A stretch of 61,584 nt of DNA from an uncultured Collinsella sp. (GTDB taxonomy: Bacteria > Actinomycetota > Coriobacteriia > Coriobacteriales > Coriobacteriaceae). Every line of letters begins with the position of its first letter. Within the stretch, counting starts at the first letter, position 1. Under the pieces are notes generated by a model. The model did not search any database, was not told the origin of the DNA, and saw only the letters and a list, made by a program, of their open reading frames with translations. Shown here piece by piece: positions 17,960-28,000 of this stretch. Position numbers and translations under genes: made by a program. The DNA lies in contig URRB01000015.1 of NCBI GenBank assembly GCA_900550195.1, positions 1 through 61,584 of the forward strand. Reading direction: 5' to 3'.

Positions 17960-18835
17960 ATGGACATGACGGATATGACGAGGGCGGCCGTGTCGCGCCG
18001 TCACTTTTTGCAGCTGGCGGGCGCCGGTATGCTTACGCTGACGGGGGCCGCGCTTACCGGTTGCGGCAACTCCGCCAGCGGCGAGGGCTCCGACAAGGGG
18101 TCCAAGCTTGCGGCCATTAAGTCGCGTGGCCATCTGAATGCCGGCGTTAAGAAGGACGTTCCCGGTTACGGCTATTACGACACCGCTAAGGGCCGCTTTG
18201 AGGGTATGGAAGTCGATTTGTGCTACCAGATCGCCGCTGCCGTCTTTGGTGTGAGCTACAAGGATGCCCGCGCCCAGGAGCTTGTCGAGTTTACCGACGT
18301 AACGCCCAAGACGCGCGGCCCGCTGATCGATAACGGCCAGCTTGACGTGGTCGCGGCGACCTACACCATCACCGACGAGCGCAAGAAGAGCTGGGATTTC
18401 TCGACGCCGTACCGCACCGACTACGTGGGACTCATGGTCAAGAAGCGTTCGGGCTTTACCTCGATTGAGGACCTGGACGGCAAGGTCATTGGTGTGAGCC
18501 AGGGTGCTACCACGCAGGGCCTGATCGAGCAGATGATCAAGGACAACGGCTTTAGCTGCGAGCCCGAGTTTAGGGCCTTTAGCGGTTACCCCATCATCAA
18601 GAGTTCGCTCGACGCCGGCAATATCGACGTCTTTGCCATGGACCGCTCCACGCTGGCCGGTTACATGAACGAGACCGTTGAGTTGCTGCAGCCCGAGGTC
18701 AAGTTTGGCGAGCAGGGCTACGGCGTGGCGACCAAGAAGGGCTGCGACCTTTCGGCCGTGGTCGATCAGGTGATTTGCGATCGCCTGGCCGACGGCTGGC
18801 TCGACCAAGAGGTCAAGACCTGGGGTCTTGTATAG
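17960..18835 (+). CDS. Amino-acid ABC transporter substrate-binding lipoprotein
   Basis: This 291-aa periplasmic-type binding protein (SBP family 3) starts with a twin-arginine signal, SRRHFLQ, followed by a lipobox LTGC, so it is predicted to be exported folded and lipid-anchored. The mature part has the family stretches GRFEGMEVDLC, YTITDERKKSWDFS and VIGVSQGATT. ATG 17960 is used; a GTG three nt upstream is also possible. It begins 8 nt after the ATPase gene. Confidence 0.92.
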   Translation: MDMTDMTRAAVSRRHFLQLAGAGMLTLTGAALTGCGNSASGEGSDKGSKLAAIKSRGHLNAGVKKDVPGYGYYDTAKGRFEGMEVDLCYQIAAAVFGVSYKDARAQELVEFTDVTPKTRGPLIDNGQLDVVAATYTITDERKKSWDFSTPYRTDYVGLMVKKRSGFTSIEDLDGKVIGVSQGATTQGLIEQMIKDNGFSCEPEFRAFSGYPIIKSSLDAGNIDVFAMDRSTLAGYMNETVELLQPEVKFGEQGYGVATKKGCDLSAVVDQVICDRLADGWLDQEVKTWGLV

Positions 18836-18860
18836 GCGCATCGTCCAAGGAAGGAATCAA

Positions 18861-19607
18861 ATGCTCGAAGGATTATTTGACGCCGACCGTTGGTCGACGA
18901 CATTTCAAAACATGGGGCCCTTCTGGGAGGGCTTTGGCGTGACGCTACAGGTGGTCGTTGCCGGTCTGCTGCTGTCGCTGGTGCTGGGCACGCTGCTGGG
19001 CGTGTTCTCTACCACTCGCTCGCGCGTGCTGCGCGCCATAAGCCGCGTGTACGTGGAGTTTTACCAGAACACCCCGTTGCCCGTGCAGGTGCTCTTTATG
19101 TACATGGCCGGTCCGCAGTTTTTGCAGGCCATAACCGGTGCCGACCAGCCGGTGCGCATCGCGCCGTTCGTGCTGGGCTTTTTGGGCGTGGGCCTGTATC
19201 ACGCGGCCTACATTTCGGAGGTCATCCGCACCGGTATCGAGGCGGTTCCGCGCGGTCAGATGGAGGCGGCCCAGAGCCAGGGCTTCACCCGCGCGCAGGC
19301 GTACTGGTACATCGTGCTGCCCCAGACGTTCAAAATCATTCTGCCCCCGCTGTGTAACCAGGCGCTCAACCTGGTCAAGAACACGTCGGTGCTGGCGCTC
19401 GTGGCCGGCGGCGACCTTATGTACCGTTCCGACAACTTTGTGAGTCTGTACGGCTACCTGCAGGGATACATCGTCTGCTGCCTTATGTACTTCATCATCT
19501 GCTTTCCGCTCGCCATGCTGGTGCAGTGGCTCGAGCGCCGCTCCAAGGAGCGTCCGCGCGGCGTGAGCCTGGCCGAGCTGGGGCTCGACAACGTAGAGGA
19601 GGCCTAG
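18861..19607 (+). CDS. Amino-acid ABC transporter permease 1
   Basis: This 248-aa HisM/GlnP-type inner-membrane permease has about five membrane helices. The coupling-loop signature EAAQSQGFTRAQAYWYIVLP contacts the ATPase. The start at 18861 follows AAGGAAGG, 25 nt after the binding-protein stop. It ends 3 nt before the second permease, so the two are probably translated together as a heterodimer. Confidence 0.93.
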   Translation: MLEGLFDADRWSTTFQNMGPFWEGFGVTLQVVVAGLLLSLVLGTLLGVFSTTRSRVLRAISRVYVEFYQNTPLPVQVLFMYMAGPQFLQAITGADQPVRIAPFVLGFLGVGLYHAAYISEVIRTGIEAVPRGQMEAAQSQGFTRAQAYWYIVLPQTFKIILPPLCNQALNLVKNTSVLALVAGGDLMYRSDNFVSLYGYLQGYIVCCLMYFIICFPLAMLVQWLERRSKERPRGVSLAELGLDNVEEA

Positions 19608-19610
19608 CGC

Positions 19611-20249
19611 ATGGAAATCTTCAACGCGACTAACCTGCTCTACATTTGGGGCGGCTTTGTTAAGACAATCGAGATCTCGGCGCTGTCGATCTTTTTCTCG
19701 CTCATCTTGGGCACGGTGCTGGCGCTTGTTAAAAGCTATGCGCCCCGCCCGTTCCGTATTTTGGTGAGCGCCTATATCGAGCTGTTCCGCTGCACGCCAA
19801 ACCTGCTGTGGATCCTGTTTATCTACTTTACGGTGCAGGGTTTGGACATTGTGATTTCGACCATCGCCTTTACGCTGTTTACCAGCGCTGTTATGGCCGA
19901 GATTGTGCGCGGCGGCCTCAACTCGATTCCACGCGGCCAGTTTGAGGCAGCGCAGAGCCAGGGCTTTGGCTTCTTTGCCACCATGCGCTACATCATTCTG
20001 CCGCAGACGTTTAAGACGATCATTCCGGCGCTGTTTAGCCAGTGCACGACCGTCATCAAGGACAGCTCGTATCTTTCGGGCATTAACGTGGCCGAGCTCA
20101 TGTACACGGCAAACGTCGTGATGGCCCATGCGATCGACCTGTCGCAGGTGCTTATGCTCTACGGCCTGGTATTTGCGATGTACTTTGTGCTCAACTTTGG
20201 TATCTCGCTGCTGGTTCGCGCATATCAGAGGCGAATGGTGGCAGCGTAG
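19611..20249 (+). CDS. Amino-acid ABC transporter permease 2
   Basis: This 212-aa permease of the same family has the coupling-loop stretch EAAQSQGFGFFATMRYIILP and about five membrane helices. It is a paralogue of the preceding gene and starts 3 nt after it. The pair plus ATPase and lipoprotein make a complete importer. Confidence 0.93.
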   Translation: MEIFNATNLLYIWGGFVKTIEISALSIFFSLILGTVLALVKSYAPRPFRILVSAYIELFRCTPNLLWILFIYFTVQGLDIVISTIAFTLFTSAVMAEIVRGGLNSIPRGQFEAAQSQGFGFFATMRYIILPQTFKTIIPALFSQCTTVIKDSSYLSGINVAELMYTANVVMAHAIDLSQVLMLYGLVFAMYFVLNFGISLLVRAYQRRMVAA

Positions 20250-20250
20250 A

Positions 20251-20281
20251 ATGTGGCAAAGGGACAGCCCCTTTGTCACAT
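20251..20281. repeat. Short GGGACAG hairpin
   Basis: ATGTGGCAAAGGG pairs with CCCTTTGTCACAT around ACAGC. It sits between the second permease and the kinase-like gene and may also weaken read-through. Confidence 0.75.
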
Positions 20282-20297
20282 AGAGAAAGGAATCGCG

Positions 20298-20921
20298 ATG
20301 AGCGATCTGGAGAACAAGAAGAGTCCTGTGGTCATTACCATCGCGCGCGACTTTGGTGCCGAGGGCCACGAGATCGGACGCATCCTCGCCAACGAGTTGG
20401 GGATTCCTCTGTACGACAACGAGCTGCTGGTGCGCGCGTCGCTGCGTGCGGGCGAGTCACTCGATAAGATGGCCGCCTATGACGAGCGTCTGGCTGTGGA
20501 GAACATGGCGTTTCTGCCCGACCGCTACGACGCGCGCTCGTACTCGGACAAGTTGTTCCAAAAGATGAGCCAGGTGATTTTGGACTTGGGCGAGACTGAG
20601 AGCTGCATTATCGAAGGCCGTCTGTCCGATTACCTGCTGCGTAACAACCCCAACCACATTGCCGTGTTGGTGACCGCACCCTTTGAGGACCGCGTCGAGA
20701 TCGTACGCAAGAAGCGTGGCCTTAATAAAAAGAAGGGCGCCAAGCTGGTCAAGCAGCAGCAGAAGGCGCGCGAGGCGTTCTACAAGCGCTACAGCGCCGG
20801 AAAGTGGAAGATGACGAGCGGTAAAGACATCGTCGTCAACCGCGCCAAGCTGGGCCGCGAGGGTTGTAAAGACGTTATCGCCGCTGCCTACCGCTACAAA
20901 GTGGCGCAGCTCGAAGGCTAG
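20298..20921 (+). CDS. Cytidylate-kinase-like family protein
   Basis: This 207-aa protein matches the cytidylate-kinase-like P-loop family. The N-terminal ITIARDFGAEGHEIG replaces a classical Walker A and YDNELL follows. A Lys-rich stretch (KKRGLNKKKG) is seen in the lid region. Substrates of this family are mostly unproven; nucleotide phosphorylation is inferred. ATG 20298 follows GAAAGG. It may be read with the ABC operon across a small hairpin. Confidence 0.75.
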   Translation: MSDLENKKSPVVITIARDFGAEGHEIGRILANELGIPLYDNELLVRASLRAGESLDKMAAYDERLAVENMAFLPDRYDARSYSDKLFQKMSQVILDLGETESCIIEGRLSDYLLRNNPNHIAVLVTAPFEDRVEIVRKKRGLNKKKGAKLVKQQQKAREAFYKRYSAGKWKMTSGKDIVVNRAKLGREGCKDVIAAAYRYKVAQLEG

Positions 20922-20927
20922 CCGACC

Positions 20928-20969
20928 AAAAACCACCACAAGGGGACAGGCACCTTTGTGGTGGTTTTT
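20928..20969. terminator. GGGGACAG hairpin acting as convergent terminator
   Basis: AAAAACCACCACAAGG pairs with CCTTTGTGGTGGTTTTT around GGACAGGCA, with A and T tracts outside. It lies between convergent genes. The same hairpin core recurs at 22542-22576, 24881-24919 and 31912-31946. Confidence 0.85.
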
Positions 20970-20972
20970 GTT

Positions 20973-22376
20973 TTAGGCGGAGGGGAAGGCCTTGGTGAGA
21001 CCGGCGCGCGTCTGCGTGTCGGTCTTTTGGTAGATAGAGCTCAGGTGGCGCTGCACCATGCGCATCGAGATACCGAGCTCCTCGGCGACCTGCTTGAGCG
21101 GGCGTTCATCCTGGGTCACGGCTATGAGCACGTCGACTTCGCGCGGGGTGAGAGCGTGGTTGGCGATGAAGGCCTGGCGTTGCTCCTCGATGGTGGGGGC
21201 GGCGAGTGCTTCTTCTGCCAGTTGCTCGCGCTCGCGCTCCTGCTCGGTTTGGGGCAGGCGGAACAGGCCCGCGGCTACAAACGCCACACTTGCCGCCACA
21301 AGCAGCATGAGCGCGCCGATCATGATGATGGCGACATTGCCCGAGGTCACAAGTGCCAGCGAGATGCCCGACGTAGTGAACGCGCACACGTTGTTGGCTG
21401 CGCGGCCCATGCCAGCCCACAGTGCGGGCGTATGCATGCGCGGTGCCAGCTGTGTAAAGGTGGCAGTAAAGAACGTGACAAAAAAGCCCGAGCTCAGGTA
21501 AAAGACGACAAGGCCTAGGTTGGGATCGGCGCCGGCCTCCACGGCCAGGATGGAAATGGTCGAGAGCACGGCGATGCCGAGCATGACAAGTCCCATGTAG
21601 CGGCGCTCGGCAAGGTCAAAGATAAGACCGGCGGCAAGGCCGCTTGCCGCCAAAAAGAGGCGCGGCCAAGTCTGCACGGCAATGGTGCCGTGGGCGTTGG
21701 AGAGTGTGACCACGTTGTCGAGGGTGGAGAACAGACAGGCAAGAATCATGACGAGCGCGATGCTCCAGCATGCCTGCTTGGCGAGGGCATGAGAGGACTC
21801 AGCAAAGGGATTGATGGCGGGGCTGGAGCTCTCGGCAGCTTTTTGGGGAACGACGCTGAGGGCGGATATGGCGATAGTCGCTGCGCCAAGGACGATGAGC
21901 TCTGCGATACCGCCGCAATTGAGCAGGTTGACGGCGAACTGCATCAGGATGCCCGCGGCATAGGCTGCTCCCGCACCGGTGGCGAGCTTGGGATCGTCTT
22001 GAAACGCCAGTGAAAAGGCGTGGTGCGCAGCGGCGCCCAGCAGGCCGAGTCCGAGGAATGCGAGGCAGCCCAGAATCTCGAGGGCAAGCGAACCCGTGGG
22101 GGACTGGATCTGGGTCAATCCCAGGATGGCGATGGGAACGGCGGCGCTGACAACTGCCTGGGGCTGGCCTTTGCGTTGGGCGAGACCGAGCAGTGGTGCA
22201 TATCCGATAAAGCCGAGCACGCTCGCACCCAGAATAAAGCCCTGTGCGATTACAACGCGTTCGGCACCGGCGAGCAGCCCGACGTTGACGTCGAAACGAA
22301 ACTCGGCGGCAAGGAAGGCGAAGGTGAAGAGCGCGAGTGCCAGAAGCGCGTTGATTTTAGGCCTGCTCAGGTTCAA
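20973..22376 (-). CDS. Membrane-bound LuxR-family regulator (MFS-like + HTH)
   Basis: This 467-aa protein has about twelve hydrophobic segments (1-~385) resembling a major-facilitator transporter, a charged linker rich in Glu (EQEREREQLAEE) and a C-terminal LuxR-type helix-turn-helix (~405-467: LTPREVDVLIA, LGISMRMVQRHLSSIY). The architecture is known as an expanded family in Coriobacteriia and suggests a membrane receptor that binds DNA directly. The start appears to be TTG 22376, placed correctly after AAAGGA. It is divergent from the surface-protein gene at 22603, which could be a target; that is inference. Confidence 0.85.
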   Translation of the reverse strand: MNLSRPKINALLALALFTFAFLAAEFRFDVNVGLLAGAERVVIAQGFILGASVLGFIGYAPLLGLAQRKGQPQAVVSAAVPIAILGLTQIQSPTGSLALEILGCLAFLGLGLLGAAAHHAFSLAFQDDPKLATGAGAAYAAGILMQFAVNLLNCGGIAELIVLGAATIAISALSVVPQKAAESSSPAINPFAESSHALAKQACWSIALVMILACLFSTLDNVVTLSNAHGTIAVQTWPRLFLAASGLAAGLIFDLAERRYMGLVMLGIAVLSTISILAVEAGADPNLGLVVFYLSSGFFVTFFTATFTQLAPRMHTPALWAGMGRAANNVCAFTTSGISLALVTSGNVAIIMIGALMLLVAASVAFVAAGLFRLPQTEQEREREQLAEEALAAPTIEEQRQAFIANHALTPREVDVLIAVTQDERPLKQVAEELGISMRMVQRHLSSIYQKTDTQTRAGLTKAFPSA

Positions 22377-22472
22377 GGACGGTCCTTTGGGTGGACGAAT
22401 AATCGTGTCCTCGATTGTAGCGTTCCCGGGACGAGTGTGGCGATGGCGAAATCATATTGAATTAAACCGCAG

Positions 22473-22506
22473 GTAGAGGCCTAGGTTCACATCTACGAAC
22501 CTAGGC
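22473..22506. repeat. GTAG plus hairpin (REP-like)
   Basis: GCAGGTAGA is followed two nt later by a 10-bp perfect hairpin, GCCTAGGTTC..GAACCTAGGC. The same layout (GCAGGTAG then hairpin) occurs at 24926-24961, and the GCAGGTAG core is shared with the three elements at 59.5-60.2 kb. Confidence 0.7.
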
Positions 22507-22541
22507 ATATGGAGTCATTTGGCACATCTTGGTGGTACAGG

Positions 22542-22576
22542 ACCACCACAAAGGGGACAGGCACCTTTGTGGTGGT
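22542..22576. repeat. GGGGACAG hairpin upstream of a surface-protein gene
   Basis: ACCACCACAAAGG and CCTTTGTGGTGGT form a 13-bp perfect stem around GGACAGGCA. It ends 26 nt before the start codon at 22603, so it would lie in the leader or promoter. Confidence 0.85.
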
Positions 22577-22602
22577 ATGTCCCTACGACCAAGGAGGCCG
22601 TT

Positions 22603-24594
22603 ATGAACGTAAGCCACTTTGACAAGCAAGCTCAACGTGAGTCCACCTGCTCGCTGGTTCACGGTACCTGGCGTTGTGTGGGTGCCAAAATAGCTTGCGC
22701 CGGCGCGTGTGCGCTTATGGTCGGTCAGTTGCTGCTGCCGAGCGTGGCGCTGGCGACGGAATGCGCCGATCCCGCCGCTGGGACGGATGAGGTTGCCGCG
22801 GCTCCGGTGACGCCGACGGTTGCGGAGGATACGGCTGCAACGACCGCGCCAGCTGCTTCGACCGCGCCTGCAACCGATGCTGCTCCGGCGGCGCAAGCCA
22901 CCGTTGAGCCTCAGCAGACAATCCCAGCCGATGCCGCCAATGAGCCTAGCGGTGCTGCGCTCGCTGGGCAAAACGCTTCTGGCGACGACAACGCCGCCAT
23001 GCCGGCGAGCAACGCCATCATGCCCTGTGGCGTGACCGATGTGACAGGCGGGGGCGGCGTTAGGGTCAATACGACCGTGGTCGATCATTATACGAACTGC
23101 GAGCTTTCGGACAACATCACGCTCGAAAAGGGCCAGTCGTATACCCATGATTTTCCCGATGTTGAGGGTGGCATTCCAGAAGCGCTTGCGAGCGAAGTTG
23201 TCGAGGTTAAGTACTACAGGGCCGATGCCGCTTCGGGCACTCTGGTCGAAGTTCAGGATGCGTCCATGTCCGACGTGACGGCTCGCTTCGAACCCGTTGG
23301 CAATCACATGAGGCTGACGCTGACCTTTACGGGTGGCGCGGCAGGCGGCTCGTATCGACTCACGCGCAATGAGGCTCTCTATATTGGCTCGGCACTGGAG
23401 TATACCGGAACTGACTATGAAGGCAGCTCGACTATCCTCAACGAAACCAGGTACGATTATTACCTCCGCTACGCCATCAATAGCGAAATTACGCTCGTTG
23501 CGTCAGAAAACGAAGCCCTCCATAACCTGAACGTCAACGACGTGAAGACCAACTACGCGCCCGGCGAGGCGCCCCGCGCGACCGCGACGATTCCCGCTGC
23601 TGACGCCGACAAGTACGAGATCGCCTACGAGTGCTGGGAGGAGATGGATGGCAGCGACCCCGCGGAGCTCACGCCCGTTGCCTTCTGGTATTCCGACCCC
23701 GCCAAGTATCCGACGGGCGCGAGGAGGATCGAACACTTCGAAGAGGGCAAGTTCTACATGTATTCCGTCGAGCTGAGGCTCAAGGGCGACAATACCGTGG
23801 GCAATGACTGCATGATGTACGTCAACGGCCATTGGACGCACCACATCAAGACCGTCAACGGCGTCTTCGCGCCAAACGCTGACAATATGCTGTGCGAGCA
23901 GCCGATCGACGAATGGCGGGCCATCGACGTTATCGAGATCAACGGCGCCACGACCACCTTCAAGGCAGGCGATAAGCCGGTCTTTACGGCGAATGTTCCG
24001 ACGGGCTCCAACTTCCTTCCTCAGTGTGAGTACTGGACGGGTAGCGACGGCAGCGAAGTGAACTCTCAGGAGTTCTGGGATCAGAACATCACGAACCACA
24101 TCGACGCCTTTAAGCCTGGCGTGACCTATCGCTACGGTATCTACCTCAAGCCCGCGCGCGGATTCTACTTTACGCCCAACACCAAGCTGGTGATCAACGG
24201 CCAGGAGTGCGGCTACCAGATGGGCGAAGCGAGTGTAGTTGATCCCGAGAGCGGCTGTATCTTCACTCTGTGGCTCAACACCGATTTGACCTTTACGCCT
24301 GAAGCCACGCCGACTCCCGATCCGCAGCCTACGCCGGATCCCAATCCGACGCCGCAGCCCGAGGCCAAGCCCGAAACCAAGCCTGAGACGAAACCCGAGA
24401 CCAAACCCGCGGCTAAGCCGGCCACGACAACCGCCACGACCAAGACGGTTGAGAAAGCCGCGCCGACCAAGAAGGGCGATGCTGTCCTGGCTACCACGGG
24501 AGATACCACCGTAATGACGGTCACCGCCCTAGGTATCGCTGGCGCAACCGTTGCCGCTGCCGGCATCGCCGCAACCAAGCGCCGCAAGCGTTAG
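22603..24594 (+). CDS. LAxTG cell-wall-anchored surface protein (663 aa)
   Basis: Function not recognised. The start follows AAGGAGG. A signal peptide ends near SVALA, then comes an Ala/Thr/Pro-rich stretch (~50-150). Two related modules (~300-450 and ~450-590) each have a Trp/Tyr-rich pattern with FW, a Y-x-Y-x-(V/I)-x-L strand and VNG or ING near the end; they look like beta-sandwich repeats. A Pro/Glu/Lys linker precedes the sorting signal LATTGD, a membrane helix and the tail KRRKR. The last ~30 residues closely match the end of the 2200-aa protein downstream. It is predicted to be covalently displayed on the surface, perhaps for adhesion (inference). Confidence 0.75.
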   Translation: MNVSHFDKQAQRESTCSLVHGTWRCVGAKIACAGACALMVGQLLLPSVALATECADPAAGTDEVAAAPVTPTVAEDTAATTAPAASTAPATDAAPAAQATVEPQQTIPADAANEPSGAALAGQNASGDDNAAMPASNAIMPCGVTDVTGGGGVRVNTTVVDHYTNCELSDNITLEKGQSYTHDFPDVEGGIPEALASEVVEVKYYRADAASGTLVEVQDASMSDVTARFEPVGNHMRLTLTFTGGAAGGSYRLTRNEALYIGSALEYTGTDYEGSSTILNETRYDYYLRYAINSEITLVASENEALHNLNVNDVKTNYAPGEAPRATATIPAADADKYEIAYECWEEMDGSDPAELTPVAFWYSDPAKYPTGARRIEHFEEGKFYMYSVELRLKGDNTVGNDCMMYVNGHWTHHIKTVNGVFAPNADNMLCEQPIDEWRAIDVIEINGATTTFKAGDKPVFTANVPTGSNFLPQCEYWTGSDGSEVNSQEFWDQNITNHIDAFKPGVTYRYGIYLKPARGFYFTPNTKLVINGQECGYQMGEASVVDPESGCIFTLWLNTDLTFTPEATPTPDPQPTPDPNPTPQPEAKPETKPETKPETKPAAKPATTTATTKTVEKAAPTKKGDAVLATTGDTTVMTVTALGIAGATVAAAGIAATKRRKR

Positions 24595-24630
24595 GTTTTG
24601 GCGGCGGCGCCCATCCTCGGCTTTAGCAAA

Positions 24631-24848
24631 ATCTCAATCTGTAACACCAAGCCAGTCAAAACGGCTCTAGATGTTACAGATTGAGATGAACCGAATGGCC
24701 GCCAACCTAACGTCTCGATCTGTAACACGTAGCGGGGAATTTGGTCTCTAACTGTTACAGATTGAGACAAAGCGGGGGCGGCTGGAGCAATATCTCGATC
24801 TGTAACAACTACAAGGCTCAACAGGGCCTAACTGTTACAGATCGAGAC
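24631..24848. repeat. Palindrome array I: three 57-bp units
   Basis: Units lie at 24631-24687, 24712-24768 and 24792-24848. Each has 16-nt arms close to RTCTCGATCTGTAACA and its complement, with a 25-nt variable middle. Spacers are 24 and 23 nt, for a total of 218 bp. The array follows the stop of the surface-protein gene by 36 nt. Arrays at 31661-31878 and 50268-50485 have exactly the same geometry. Confidence 0.95.
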
Positions 24849-24880
24849 AAACATCGGAATCGGTTCGCCGACCAGACCCC

Positions 24881-24961
24881 AAACCGCCACAAAGGTGCCT
24901 GTCCCCTTTGTGGCGGTTTGCGCAGGTAGAACGGTAGGTTCGTATATATGAACCTACCGTT
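24881..24961. repeat. GGGGACAG hairpin followed by GTAG hairpin
   Basis: AAACCGCCACAAAGG and its complement pair across GTGCCTGTCC (24881-24919). Immediately after, GCAGGTAG (GTAG at 24926-24929) abuts a perfect 12-bp hairpin AACGGTAGGTTC..GAACCTACCGTT (24930-24961). Two repeat families are joined here, ~60 nt before the next gene. Confidence 0.85.
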
Positions 24962-25021
24962 CGCTTTGTTTTTGGACGACGATTACGCTGGATGACTTTT
25001 GGTTTCAGGAAAGGAACGACC

Positions 25022-28000
25022 ATGAGGTGGACCACTGTTCGAGCGCTTTGCCGCCGCCTGACCGTTGCCGCGGTGACCCTCACCATGGTGACGGGTTCGT
25101 TGCCCGCGGGCGCGTTTGCCGAGACCCTCACCACCGATAGCACCTTTGTGCAGACGGATGTCGAACAAGTAGACGATGCCGATGCCGCCGACCCCGCGCC
25201 CGATGCCGCCGACGCCGCGCCCGATGCCGGCGTTGCCGACCCCACAGTGCCCGCCGCCGATGACGTCCTTACGCCCCCGGACTCCGAGATTGCATTGGCG
25301 GCAGGCCTGACGGGCGCCGGGCAGACCGAGAGCACACCTGCGGGTACGCTCGCCACCGATCTTGTCGAGGGCAAGGAACTCGCCGAGCAGCAGAAGCAAG
25401 AGGAGGCTTCCGGTGCCGAGGCAACCTGGAACGAGGAACTTGAACTCTGGGCAACCTCGAAGGGCGCCACGGGCGTAAAAGGCGAATACGATGATGGCTA
25501 CGTGGCCGGCGAGCAGACTCCCGCGCAGTACTACTTCTCGATTGATAGCCTCACCAACGAAATTTCTATCGAGTATGGCGACGCGGGCATTACCACGTTG
25601 GAGGTGCCCTCGACCATCGACGACAAAAATGTCGTAAGCCTTACGGGTATGGGAAGCGCTGCGCTCACATCGATCACCTTCGCCCCTAATTCGCATGTCC
25701 GCTCGGTTGGAGGCTTGGGCGGCAGCAGCATCAAAGAGATCGCACTGCCCGATTCGGTCGAGGAGCTCAAGAGCTATGCATTCTACAAAAGCAAGACGCT
25801 CCAAACGGTAACCTGGCCCAACAACGCGGCCTTTACCACGATTCCCGAGCAGGCCTTTAAGGAATGTGAACAACTTGACGACAAGGTGGTGGCAACGCTG
25901 CCGCCTTCGGTCAAAACTATCGACTATCTTGCATTCGCCTATTGCGGCGTGCCACAGTTCTATGTCTCGGACACAACAGTGCTCACCTTTACGCAGATCA
26001 ATGTGCCGGGCACGGTGGAGCGGATCGGGCACTATGCCTTTGATGGGTGCTCGCATGTGTCGTCGGTGACGATCGGCGATGGTGTCAAATCTATCGGGGC
26101 GCTCGCGTTCGCCTCTCTTGATCCTGCGATTGCCGGCAAAGAGATTGTGCTACCCAAAAGCGTGGAAATGATAGAGTGGGGAGCTTTTGAGAACACGAGA
26201 TACGGAAACGAGACGAACCATAATGCCGTTGCCCTGCGCGTGATGAACCCCGATCTTCAGCTTGGTGAGGCGGGCTATCCGGGCGACTATAATGAGCGCG
26301 TGACAATCGATGGCGTAACGTATGCGATTCCCTTTAGTGAAGGCCAGACCATCTATGCCTATGCGACCGATTCGGCTGGCAACCCCTCGATGGTCAAAAA
26401 GCTTGCCGATGCCGTGGCCGATCGCAAGGACTCCGTCGATTCCTCGAAGCCTGCCTACACGTTTGAGTGGATGGGCGAGGCGGCCCAGATCACGGGCAAA
26501 CTTCCCCAGGGCGCGGCGGCCGTGCTCGTGCAGGCGGGGCAGTCCACGCCGCTGGCGGTTGGCGATGACGGCAGCTTTACAGCGGACGCCCTCTCCAAGA
26601 CGGCAGCCACCCTGCGCATTTCGCTCAGCGGTTACTATGACATGGTGCTGGCGCGCCCGGGCGACCAGATGACGGGCACATGGAATATCGGAGACATTAA
26701 GGCGGAGGACTTTACCAAGATTCCGGCTTCGCGCGCGATTGAGCTCAACGTGGGCTTTCTTGAACCGATTGTGGGCCAGGATAAGACCGAACGCATTGAG
26801 CTCGATAGTCTCGATAACATCGATCTGACGGTGAAGAGCGGCGGCAAGACGCTTAAGCCTGCCAAGGGTGACAAGGAAAACGACTTCCGTATCCAGGGTA
26901 CAGCGCTCGTGGTGTCGCAGGCCATTGCCGATGCAGACCAGGATCTGGAGATAACGCTCGAGCCCAAAGACAGCCTCAAGCTGGGTGGGGCGACGGCGAC
27001 GGTGAAGCCTTCGGCCGGCAAGGTCGATATCGACTTGAAACCCTGGGGCACGGCGACGGTCACGACCAAGGGCGACTACCAGGGCGCCAACCGCGTGCTG
27101 GTGTTCCGTACGTCCGACGGCAAGCTAGTCGCCGACGGCGTCACCTATTTGATGGGTTACGAAGACGATGGCACCACGCCTATCATGAAGGCCGAGACGC
27201 CGCGCCTTAAGGCCGGTTCGTACACCATCGTCGCCTTTAACAAGACGAGCTACGACATCCAAGCGACGAGCTATTCCACGTTTAGCCGCCTAGGGCTGAC
27301 CGTGGGTAAGTATATCGCGCAAAAGCAGGTGAAGATTGAGGACGGCAAACAGCTCGACGTGACGCTCGACGTCCCCACGTTTGACGTGGAGACGTATCGT
27401 GCCGAGCGCGGGCTGACGGTGGGCTCGGTTATCGCTGATTCGTCCGCGGTCGTTGGCGCGGAGACCGAGCTGCGCATTCATTACGAGCTCAAGGACAGCC
27501 AGGCTGCCAAGATTGAGATTCCTCTGGCCAAGGATGCCGTCGAGGATGTGTCCGCAGGCGCTCGCGAAGCCGGCGCCAGCTCCGATGCCATGTGGGCTGC
27601 CACAACTTGGGAGGGCGACAACCTCGTTCTCGATATGAAGAAGAGTGCGGGCGCCGATGTGTTTGTGCGCTTTAAGCCTAAGGCCGCGGGCATCTATGCC
27701 GTCTCGCCGCTTATTACGCTGGGCGAGGTGACATTGCCGCTGGGAAGCACCACACTCGAGGTTAGCGGATCGCGCATCGAGGTCGACAACACCGACGTTC
27801 ACAGCCTGCTGGGCAATGTGGCCTACGTGTATGCAGCGCCGGGCAAGAGCGTGCAGCTCACCGTGGGGACGGGCTCGTCGGCTGCAAAGTACACCGGCAA
27901 GACCAATAAACTCGGCCGTGCCAAGATTGAATACGAACTGCCGCAGGATACGCTTGCCGCCGAGCGTGTGACGCTCGAAGCGCGCGTGGGCTCGACCGAT

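Noticed and set aside
24631..24848. A CRISPR array
   Set aside because: There are only three units, each is itself a palindrome, the variable part lies inside the repeat, and no cas gene is present.
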